Below are positions 44,012-53,803 of a stretch of 64,000 nucleotides of DNA, piece by piece (the stretch's first letter is position 1; each line of letters begins with the position of its first letter). The DNA comes from Hemerocallis citrina (taxonomy: Eukaryota > Streptophyta > Magnoliopsida > Asparagales > Asphodelaceae). The DNA is taken from contig CM030360.1 in the NCBI GenBank assembly GCA_017893485.1, positions 15,795,971 through 15,859,970 of the forward strand. Direction: 5' to 3'. The notes below the pieces were generated by a model that was not told the DNA's origin, did not search any database, and saw only the letters and a list, made by a program, of their open reading frames with translations. The translations under genes and the position numbers were made by a program.

Positions 44012-47000
44012 TGTCACACCCCGCTTCCCAGAAATATGGAATACGAGCACGTGACGAAGCCCAGCAAATGATTTTTACATCATCCATAAGCTGTAGGATC
44101 GACTCAGCATCACAACAAGTATATAACAAGAAAGATATATAAAACCAAGCATGCATGAATAATTTATTAAGCAACAGAAAACAGTTTGAAAACAAATAAT
44201 AATGTCCACATAGTTTTCAAGTCTGGATCAAAATAAAACTGGGGAACATCAGCCCGTTACAAGTCTCAATTTGTAAGAAATAATAACCCAAAAATAAACA
44301 AATAAATGCAGGAAGTAAATGTTCTAATCAAGTTCTCCTTCGCATGAAGGCTAGAACCTTTGCTCACCAATTCCAGCGGGCAGCTCGTCTCCAAAGTCTG
44401 TTTAATAAATATAAACAGGGAAACAAAGGGAAAACAAGAGAAAATGCCCTTAGTGCAAGTTAGGGCCACAAATAGTGAAAGCAAGTACAAGTATGAGGAA
44501 CATGAACTGGAATCAAGAATGTAACAGAGTTATAAGAAGTAGTGGACAAATTCAAGGACTGGCTAGCAAGAGGGAACATCTTAATAACTAGGTTGGATAA
44601 CAACTGCTAGTGGTGAAACACATGTCAGGTGCACCTATAGGGCTATTTAATATCAACGCCAAATCTCAAGTCTAGTGTCATGTGTTATTTAAATGTCAGG
44701 TCTCAAATGTCAAGTTGTCAAGTTCAAGTATCAAGTTGTCAAGTTCAAGTATCAAGTTCAAGTCTAGTTCAAGTTATCAAGTTCAAGTCTAGTTCAAGTT
44801 ATCAAGTTCAAGTCTTGTGGTGATTACTATCTAGGTAGCACGACATGCATCCATACTTTTACTACATGGTTGCTACAGTCAAATCAGTTCCGTTTAGACT
44901 TAGTAATGGAGTCTATAGGGCGGCGTACTCAGGTATCAAGTATCAAGCAAGCCATGGTTCATGAATCGGAAATTAAATAACAAGTTCACGAAGCAAGTTC
45001 GTGAATCCACAAGCAAGTTCAAGAACCGCACAATGGGTTCAAGAATCAAACAAGTTCATGAGCCAAGTAACTGACTCCATAAATCGAACAAGATACAACA
45101 AGTTCATGAACCAAGTATTTGGGAAACACGGGCCCCTTCTGAGTACACTTACCTATATTGTCCACTCTATAGTCTTTTCCAAAACCCCGGCTTGTTACTG
45201 TTATTAATTCTTATCAAGCAAGCATACATATGTAAATGTTGTGATTTAATTCTAGGAAAAATTGGGGATGTCCTATATGGTGTCCAGCAACTACATATAA
45301 AATTTGGAGTCAAACGCTTGCTGGTCACATGGCTAATTTAATTTGCAAAGTAAATATATACAGCAGTTTTGCAAAACTGCATCTACTAACACAGCTGCAG
45401 TATAACTGCCATAACTCCTAGACCGTCACTCCAAATTTGAACATTTTGGAGTCTATCAATATCTACACATCCGGATCTACAATTTCTATTCAGGGCTCGG
45501 GCCCAGATTCAAATGATAAGGGGGGTCGAAACAGCGAAAGGAAATTCAGGACAGCAACTCGTAGAAATAATTTACTAGCGTAGGTTACATGGGAAAATGT
45601 TATTTGGCATCCAAGTTATTATGTGGCATAAATACATGATAATGGAGGTCAAAATAGCAAATAATAAATGTTTTTCAAGTTATAGGGTCGCAAGTTCGTC
45701 CAAAAATTAAATGTGACATGTATCTACAAATTTAGGGCTCCTAAATTCATATGTCTATATTTTCATGTGTCCAAGGGTAAAAGAGTCCAATAATTATAAA
45801 TTAAATACAAGGAAATTTTGTGACTCTTAGATTTGTCAAATTGGAGGTTCAAGATTGATCTACAATGATATTTCAAAGAGGAGTCACAATCTAACTATTT
45901 GTAGTATTTCAAGGGTGCTTGTACTAGAACAATAAAATGTACAAGGATACTTGCCTTAGTTTGACGATGACTAGATCCACTTGTAGAAGCAATTTGGGTA
46001 GAAAAATCCCGAAAGAAGTCCTCAAAAAGCGCACGCGAAAAACTACCGAAGATCGAGTTTTCCTCACGCCGGATCCCAGCCCAAACAGCAAACAGCGAAC
46101 GGATTAGCTGCGCCCAGAACACCAAACAGCGAGCGCAGCCAATGGAAGAGCTCCTCCGCAGCGGATCTGATCCAAATAGGGAACAGCGGATCTCGGATCG
46201 CCTGTGGGTGAAACACCGAACAGCGATCTCACTGGCTCGATCGCACGGATCTTGAAGCGATCGAACGCCTGAGATTCGATCCCGCCCAATCCTCCTTCTT
46301 CGTTCTCTTCGTCGACGATCCGAGAACGGGAGAGAGATTGAGTGCGGCGACGGCGCGGCGATGGCTTCGACGGTGACGAGGAGGACGACGACGGCGGAGG
46401 CAAAGGTGCGACGTCGAGAAGCGACGGCGCGCGGCGATGGAAGGCGCGGCAATGGGCTCTGTTTCTGATTCAAGAACAAGGGAGGAGTTCGGCAGTTGCT
46501 GGCGAACGGAGAGGAGGGCGTTGGAGATTGGGTTCGAGAGGTGATGATGGCGGTGGTGGTTGCTGTGGAGTTGACGAGGCGACGGGGGTGGTGACAGGCG
46601 ATGGGTAATGGCGAATTGGGTTCGGGAGGTGGTAAAGGCGATGGGTTATGGCGAAGTGGGTTTCGGAGTCGATGGTTGATGGTGGTGGACGGGGCAGTGG
46701 TGGTCGAAGGTGAAGGTGATGGCGAACGGAGGTCGATGGTGATCTGAGGGCGAGGAGGCGATGCGAGGAAGGAGGCGGATTGGGTTCGAATGGTGCGAAG
46801 AAGACGGAAATGGGAGGAAGAAGGGTAGCGGCTGGTTCTGGGGGGTTTAACAGTAGATGGTTTAGGGTTAGGTTAGGGTTAGATTTTATTAGGGTTTAAT
46901 TAGGATGGGTTACGGGTTTGGGTGAGAAAACGGGTTTGGTTGTGGTTTTTAACAGGTTTAAGGGTTTTGGGTATTAAAATGGGTATTAAAAACCAATAAG

Positions 47001-47441
47001 AAAAATATACAATTAGAGACAAATGAATAATAGATCAATAATAATATAGTAGTAAAAAAGTAAATTAATTTGTGTGCATCAAATTAATACCCAAATACTG
47101 CTAAGTAAAATAGAATAAATTTCCGATTCATCAATCAAATATAATATCAATATTAATAACATCAATAATAATTTTGATATATACCTATCAAAAATGAGAT
47201 TTGAGATAAACAAGTTTAATAAAATCCAAATAGAAATAAAATAAGATACAAATAGTCGATCACTTAGAAAATAATCATTAAAGTTAGAATATACTACTAT
47301 TCGAAGAAAATACAACTTCCGATTCGAAAAGATTTTTTAAATGGAAGGCTCAATTCGAGTTTAAAATAATACTGAATTTATAACAAGTCAAAATACGAAA
47401 AAAAATTCAGAAAATACGTATTTAGGGAAACAGGGGTTACA
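44012..47441 (-). mobile_element. solo LTR H, related to the G family (3430 bp)
   Basis: Begins TGTCACACCCCGCTTCCCAG and ends GGGGTTACA, like the LTRs of G. An exact 5-bp duplication CTGCT flanks it (44007-44011, 47442-47446). No internal region, PBS or second LTR is present, so the internal part was lost by LTR-LTR recombination. It contains the GC-rich leader zone (about 46000-46800) with open frames (for example 45895-46479 minus) homologous in position to those of G. Sequence identity to G is only moderate, so it may be a sister subfamily. Confidence 0.85.
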
Positions 47442-47446
47442 CTGCT

Positions 47447-48170
47447 TGAGCACCGTTAACTACTCACTGGCTCTACACAACAAGTTCGACACCTTGGTCT
47501 TCGCTCAAGTTCTCCCAAACAACTCGTTGGCTCCAAAAAACGAGTTCAAACGTCTTTGAATTCGCTCAAGCTCCGCCAAACAACTCGTTGGTTCCAAACA
47601 ACGAGTTCAATGCTCTAACCACCGCTTGAGCTCCGTCTACTACTTGCTGACTTTGAACAACGAGTTCAATACCTTGGTCTTCACTCAAACTCCACCAAAG
47701 AACTAGCTGGCTCCAAACAACGGGTTCAACGCCTTGGTCATCCCTTGAGCCCTATCAATAACTCGTTGGTCCCAAACAACGAGTTCCACGCCATGCTCTC
47801 TGCGCGAGCTTCGCCAATAACACGTTGGCTCCAAACCACGAGTTCAACACCTTCATCTTCGCTCAAGCTCCATCAACTGCTCGTCGGCTACAAACGATAA
47901 GTTTTATGCTCTGATTGATACTTGAGCACCGTCAACTACTCGTTTGCTCTAAAAAATGAGTTCGATGCCTTGGCCTTCGCTCAAGTTTCTCCTAAACAAC
48001 TCATTAACTGCAAATAACGAGTTCAATGCCTTGCTTTTCATACGAGCTCCATTAACAACTCGTTCACTTCAGATAGCGAGTACACCGCCCTACTGCTTGC
48101 TCGAGTCTTTCTAAACAACCCTTCATCTTCGTGCAATGGGCTTGGCATCCAACACCAGCCTAAAATTATC
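47447..48170 (+). repeat. type 2 60-bp array of element B, right part
   Basis: About 12 units with AACTCGTTGG...CAACGAGTT hairpin-forming arms and a CTTCGCTCAAGCTC spacer, continuing the array broken by H. Confidence 0.82.
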
Positions 48171-48179
48171 CTTACAAAA

Positions 48180-49340
48180 CTTGTTGGAAGCAACAGCAAG
48201 TTCCAGCTCCGTCTTCAAGTTTGTCTCTACAAAACTCGCTGGGCGCAAATGGCAAGTTCAACGATCAAAATGGGGAGCTCTACGACCAACTTCATCTCAT
48301 GATCGTCACTATTAACTTTTCGGGCGCAAACGAAAAGCTCTATGCATAACTTCGTCACTGAGTAGTCCCTCCAAAATCGCTGGGATCAAACATCGAGCTC
48401 TACATCAACTCAGTCAAAAAGTTGTCTCCCTAAACTTGTCGAGCACAAACGGAAAGCTCAGACATCCGACTTCGTCAGAAAGTTGTCTCGCAAAGCTTGT
48501 TCGGTGCAAACGGCAAGCTCAACACAAAACTCTATCACAGAGTTCTCTCTAAACTCGCCCAGATCAAATGACAGTTTCTACGTCAACTCTATCTTAGAGT
48601 TATCTCTCCAAACTTTCCGGGCACAAATGGCAAATTTAACGACTAACTCCGTCGCAGAGTTCTCCTCACGCCTGCTGGGCAGAAACGACAAGCACAAATG
48701 TTCAACACCACCATAGAATTGTCTCTAAACTTGCTGGGAACAAACAGGAAGCTCTATGCCAACTCTATCAAAAATTTGCCTATAAACTTGCTGGGATCAA
48801 ACAGCAAGCTCCAACTCAGCTCCACCACGAGTTGCCTCCACAAACTTGCCGTGATCAAACAACCGTTTCTACATCAACTCTATCTCAGAGTTGTCTTTCT
48901 CGCCGGGGTCAAGCGGCAGTCTCTGCATCAACTATATCTCAGAGTTGCCTCCAAACTCACCGGGCACAAATGGCAAGCTCAAAGGTTCAACTGTGTCATG
49001 GAGTTGCCTCTACAAACTTATTGGGGACAAACAACAAGTTCAATGACCAGCTCCACTATGAGTGTCTCTTTAAACTCGCCGGAATCAAACGGCAATTTCT
49101 AAATCAACTCGATCAAGGTAACCTCTATAAACTTGTTGGGTCCAAACAGCAAGTTCAAGCTCAAGTTTATCTCATAGCTCTCCCTACAAACTCACCGGCA
49201 AAAAACCGCAGTCTCTACACCGACCGAGTCAAAGAATTCTCTCCATGATCTTGTTGGGACCAGACAACAAGTTCAACGCTCAACTCCGTCGTAGAGCTTT
49301 CTCCATAAACTTTCTGGGATCGAACAGCAAGTCCGCAACA
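48180..49340 (+). repeat. type 3 about 60-bp array of element B
   Basis: About 18 degenerate units with CAACTCTATCTCAGAGTTG and AAACTTGC(T/C)GGGATCAAAC. Inverted repeat CAACTC...GAGTTG in most units. Short open frames are by-products. Counterpart of 13700-14660 in C. Confidence 0.8.
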
Positions 49341-49421
49341 GCTCTCCTAAGACAGCTATATACGTACAAGATCCACCAATCGAGGGTGATGGAGTAAAAA
49401 GCTGGGTATACACATATAAAC

Positions 49422-49423
<2 letters not shown>

Positions 49424-49491
<68 letters not shown>
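49424..49491. repeat. (TA)n microsatellite in element B
   Basis: A pure TA run of roughly 65 bp at the homologous position of the C tract, followed by a shorter TA run at about 49510. Confidence 0.95.
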
Positions 49492-49495
<4 letters not shown>

Positions 49496-49549
49496 CATAT
49501 ACACAAAAATATATATATATAAAATTATATGCAAACCCAAGCCCAAAAA

Positions 49550-50742
49550 ACTCCAAAAAACCTTCTCAAAATCTCTAGAAAATTGCCTCACTATTTTGAG
49601 AAGGGAGCTAAAGTATAAAAGGATTCAGATTGGGTCGGATTCGCGACCCAAATCCGCAAACAATTCAAGACGGCTAAGGGGCATTAACGGGTCGGATCCA
49701 AACCCGATAACAGACCCGCACCGCTTCCATAGGTCGACGAAGCTTTGGTAGGTCGACGGAGAATGGAGCTCGACAACCATGGCTTGAGCGAAATGCAGAG
49801 CTCGATGAAGAAGCTCATTCCTATATCTCGACCAAAAAAGCTCGATGACAACCCCTCACCGTTGCTCGAAGGCCGCACTATGGCCCTGAAGCACGACGAC
49901 ATCCTCAAAGATCTAAAAAATTGGCCATAGCTCGGTCAAATGGTCGGCCGAGCTAAGGGGTCGCTCACAGTCATTGTCGACCATTGGATTTCTCCAAATA
50001 TCATGTTCGAGCACGAGGAACGGCTCGGATTCATCCACGTCGCTCCATCGTCTTCCCCAGCGCCTTGTTAGCTCCTCCGCCGTTTGATCTCCCTTAGGGT
50101 GCGAGCTTCGCTTGATCAGCGATCCAGATCGCTCCACAATGCATGCCAGATCAGCAGAATCAAAGCAGACGAATCTCCACCATTTGATCTCTTCAATGCG
50201 CGAAATCTCCAAAATAGCAATCCAGATCGCTTCATGATCCATGCACTAATCGAATTTTTACAAAAAACCCCTAATTTCATTTTTAATTTGAAATTGTAAT
50301 TAAAAAAAATTCAAAAATAGTTATTTTAATTTGGAAAATTAATTTTTAAAATCCCAAAAAATAATCAAAATTGAATTTATTAATTATAAAATTCGAAAAA
50401 GTGATTTTAAAATAGAGAAAAATTCCAAAAAATTCAGAAAAATCCGAAGAAATATGGAAAAAATCCAGAAAATTCTAGAAAATTCAGAAAAATCCAAAAA
50501 ACTATGGAAAAATTCTAGGAAATTCTAGAAAATTCGGAAAAACCTGAAGAACTATGGAAAAATCCGGGAAAGATGTCGATTTGTTTTTCATCGAAAATGA
50601 AAATCCACTGCATTTAGAAGCCACAGATCAGTTCCAGGTATCTCCGAACACTCCGACTGCTAAGACTATACGCCAGATTCAAAAATAAGACGTACTACTC
50701 CCCGAAAGCCATGAAAATTTCCTTCCAGGAATGGGGGGCTTA
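49550..50742 (+). other. 3' internal region of element B, with heat-shock-element-like repeats
   Basis: No gene; short frames at 49684-50299 are unrecognised. At about 50395-50580 an A-rich stretch repeats GAAAATTCTAGAAAATTC, i.e. GAAnnTTCnnGAAnnTTC, the inverted-pentamer pattern of plant heat-shock elements. Polypurine tract at about 50728-50740. Confidence 0.55.
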
Positions 50743-51373
50743 TGATGGTGGTAAAAATTGTAGCACATCAGAGCCGTACGATTCCTGCACATATCTTAAA
50801 GCATCTACATGCAGATTAGCCATCACAGGCTTCTCTTACAGGTCTGAGCCAACTCTAAGACATGAGCTTCTTCCAAGCCCATAAAAAGTGATAGACTAGG
50901 TCCACTAGGAGAGACACCCAGCCCACACAGACTAGGAGTCAAATCTCGTATCCCCTAACAAGGATATCTTATCTCTTAAGGGGGAGAGACATGAAATTGA
51001 TAAGGTAGTTAAATCAATCAAACGGACACAAATCAATCTCTTGAAATGTCTCTCAGGCCTATAAATTCCCCTCCCCCTCTTCAGTCAGGAGGTAATCAAC
51101 AATTTTACCGTTTTCACTCTCTTACTCTCCCTCTCTTTTTGGTCTTGACTTGAGCGTAGGCGGGTCTGTCGCCGGGGCTCAGGCCTTTTGCAGGTCCAAC
51201 AGTTGCATTAACAACCGTCGGATTCAGATCACCATGGTCAATCAACGATCCAGATTCATTCTCAGGAGCTCTAACAGTCTTTAACGGCTAAGGTCGCAGG
51301 TTTGACTTTTAGTAGTTTCTATCAATTATTAACTCACTATCTGTTTGCTCCCACACAGAAATAAGCAGCAACA
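50743..51373 (+). repeat. 3' LTR of element B
   Basis: 631 bp, same ends as the 5' LTR, roughly 10 percent different. TATA region altered to TATAAATTCC (about 51059-51068). Confidence 0.85.
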
Positions 51374-51446
51374 GAACTAATAGAAAATAATTACATAAGA
51401 AAATTCCAAAGTTCACATTCATCACCAACATTCATAGTAATAAAAC
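51374..51446 (+). pseudogene. endogenous pararetrovirus, fourth segment: start of RT
   Basis: Only 73 bp remain between elements B and D. The plus strand reads an open stretch ending at the conserved S-S-P motif that opens the RT domain of pararetroviruses and Ty3-type elements. It continues the frame cut by B at 38577. The rest of RT is beyond D or lost. Confidence 0.6.
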
Positions 51447-52489
51447 TGTTGCTGCTTATTTTGGTGTGGGAAACAGATAGTGAGTTAATATTTGATGGAA
51501 ACTACTAAAAATCTGACTTTTGATCGTTGTTGTGAAATGCGGTTAGAGCTCCTGAGATTGAACCTGGATCATTAATTGAACACCGTGATCTGGTTTGCTA
51601 ACGCAACTGATGGACCTGCAAAAAGCCTAAAACACCGTGGGTAGCCCCGACGATAGATTCTTCGATGCTCAAGTCATAACCAGAGAGAGAAAGAGAGTCT
51701 GAGAGATAAACTGTTGATTACCTTCTGATTGAGGAGGGGGAGTGTATATATAGACCTTAGAAACAGTACAGGAGATTGATATGAATCCATTAGATCGACT
51801 ATAAATTCCTTATCTCCTATTCAACTCTCCCCCTCAAAATATAAGCTTTCTTGTTTGGAGATAAAAAAATTTGACTAACAGTCCTTATGGGCTGGGTCTC
51901 TTTTAGTGGGCCTAGCCTGTCACTAATAGGCTTGAAAGCGACTCCTGTCTAGTAGAGTGGCCTAGAGAAGGCCCGGACCTGTTCAAAAGACCCGTAATGA
52001 TTAATCTGCCTGAAGAAGCACTGAGATCTGTGCTAGAATCGTACAGCCTAGATTTACTATGATTTTTAGCATTATCATAAGCCCCCCACTCCTAGGAGAA
52101 AATTTTCTTAACTTTCAGGAAGTAGTTCGTCTTATCTTTGAATTTTGGAGTATAAGTTTAGCTTTCAGGGACGTTTAGAGATACCTGGAACTGATCAAAG
52201 GCTTCTGAAGGTGGCAAGTAATTTACTTGACTTTTTTGGTATTTTTCGTATTTTTCTGAATTTTTCAATTTTTTTCTAGATTGTTTGATAATTTTTCCCA
52301 ATTTCAAAATCACTTTTTCGATTATTTTTAATAAATAAACCAAATTTTAAATTATTTTCCAAAATTTAAATATTTTTTTTGTGGATTTTTTGATTAACTT
52401 TTCGAAATTTAAATGTTTTTTGGGGTTTTTTTTGTGAATTTACTAAACCGGCACTCTTTCGATGCGATCAGGAACATTGATAGGGTTCT
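51447..52489 (-). mobile_element. element D: truncated relative of C (3' LTR plus 3' internal end)
   Basis: 51447-52077 is an LTR with the same ends as C (TGTTGCTGCTTATTT...ATTATCA, minus orientation). It is followed by the polypurine tract (AGTGGGGGGCTTATGA on the minus strand, about 52076-52091) and internal sequence homologous to 11709-12200 of C (GAGATACCTGGAACTGAT, CTTCTGAAGG). At 52490 it is cut by E, and the rest is not seen. It is inserted into the pararetrovirus RT region; the duplicate beside the lost end cannot be checked. Confidence 0.75.
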
Positions 52490-53803
52490 TGTAACACCTC
52501 GATTTTTTTTAAAATACCGAAAATACCTGTTTTTATATCCCTAGAGTGGTGAGAATTATTTTTGGCATGTTTTATTTTAAATATTGATATTGGTATTGAT
52601 ATTTGTGTTGGATCGGTATTATTGATATATTGAAGTTATGAGTTGAGTTTTATATGAAGAAATATGGTTTATTTTTATTTTATAATTTTGGAGGATTATT
52701 ATGAGATATTTTAATGTATTTTGTATTGTTAGTATTATCAAAGTGTAGAGTTTGGGGTTTATTTGCAATATTTAGATGATTGGGGGGGCTATATGTAAAT
52801 ATTTCCTTTCATAAATATTATATTTATATATTTCTATTTTTCCAACCCCCCCTCCTCCATCTCTTCTTCTCCTGGTTTCGGTTTCGCCCGACCTAAACCC
52901 AATCCATTTCTCGCCTGAGGGTATTCTTCGTAAAATTTCAATTAAAATTAGGGGCATACTAATTGAAGGGTTCTTTTCCCCTTGGTGGCATCAATTTGGA
53001 GAAAGGATTTAGTGGAGGTATATCTCTGTGTAATTATTTGTGTAATTTCGTATGCTTTTAGTTTCTTTTACTTAGAAATGGAGTGTAGGATTGGTTAGTG
53101 GTCTATTTTGATGTTAGATTCAAGAAATTAGCAAATTGATTCAGGTTGTGTAAGTTGTTTATAAATTAGGATTTTGGGTTTATAAAAGGAAAGTAAATAA
53201 GTGAGAATTATCTCCTTAATAGTAGTAGAAATTGTAGTTGAACCATTAGAACAGTATGGAGTGATTTTTAGTAATTTTATGAAGATAAAATCCCGTATGA
53301 ATTTGAATAATACATGCATCGCACGTGTGCATGTCAGGCGTTCAATAAAACGCCTGAGTGACATTATGATTAGTGTGATTATTACCTGTGACTGGTTTGG
53401 ATGTTTTGGGCCCTAATTGTCTTTGGAATTTGATAATAGGAGATGTTAGCGACTTCGGATGCGGGACGGAGAAGTGGTGCTTCGAGTCATTGTGGGATAT
53501 CAAGTGAGTATGATTATACTAAGTATATATGTATTGTTGTGACAGAATTTTATGTGGTTTCGAAGTGGTTTTTGTGGGATTAAGCTAAATGAAGATTTAA
53601 CCGAAAATACGGAATTATTATTTGTTAAAAAAATTTATATGGTGAATTTGTGTGATTTTGAATATTCAGTGTTATGGGTGATATATTTTGCATATGTATG
53701 ATAATATGAAATAATTGGGGTTGATATACATATAATATACAGTAGGTAAACAAAAATGACATATATATATGGTGTCATGATGTATTGACCTATTTGGTGT
53801 ATG
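52490..53803 (+). mobile_element. element E: LTR-like fragment interrupted by F
   Basis: Begins TGTAACACCTCGATTTTT abruptly inside D, the start typical of plant Ty3/gypsy LTRs. The body is A+T-rich with a C/T-rich leader-like stretch (52835-52920) and no coding domain. At 53320-53355 an inverted repeat (CAGGCGTT/AACGCCTG) brackets AATAAA. It ends where F begins (53804), so the other end lies beyond F, outside the window. Identity as an LTR rests on the terminus only. Confidence 0.5.

Larger units (their letters stand above)
38578..51373 (+). mobile_element. element B: non-autonomous Tat-like element, same family as C, with a nested solo LTR
   Basis: The LTRs 38578-39221 and 50743-51373 begin TGATGGTGGTAAAAA and end AGCAACA. 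Target duplicates are GAACC (38573-38577) and GAACT (51374-51378), one mismatch. Layout: PBS, frameshifted gag, protease, fusion to the integrase end, arrays of types 1, 2 and 3, (TA)n and a polypurine tract (GGAATGGGGGGCT, about 50728-50740). RT, RNase H and the integrase core are absent. The LTRs differ at roughly one in ten sites, so it is older than A. It interrupts the RT region of the pararetrovirus, and solo LTR H is inserted in its type 2 array. Confidence 0.88.

Noticed and set aside
46855..46900. Telomere-like TTTAGGGTTAGG sequence
   Set aside because: Only a few imperfect units inside solo LTR H; too short and irregular for an interstitial telomere array.
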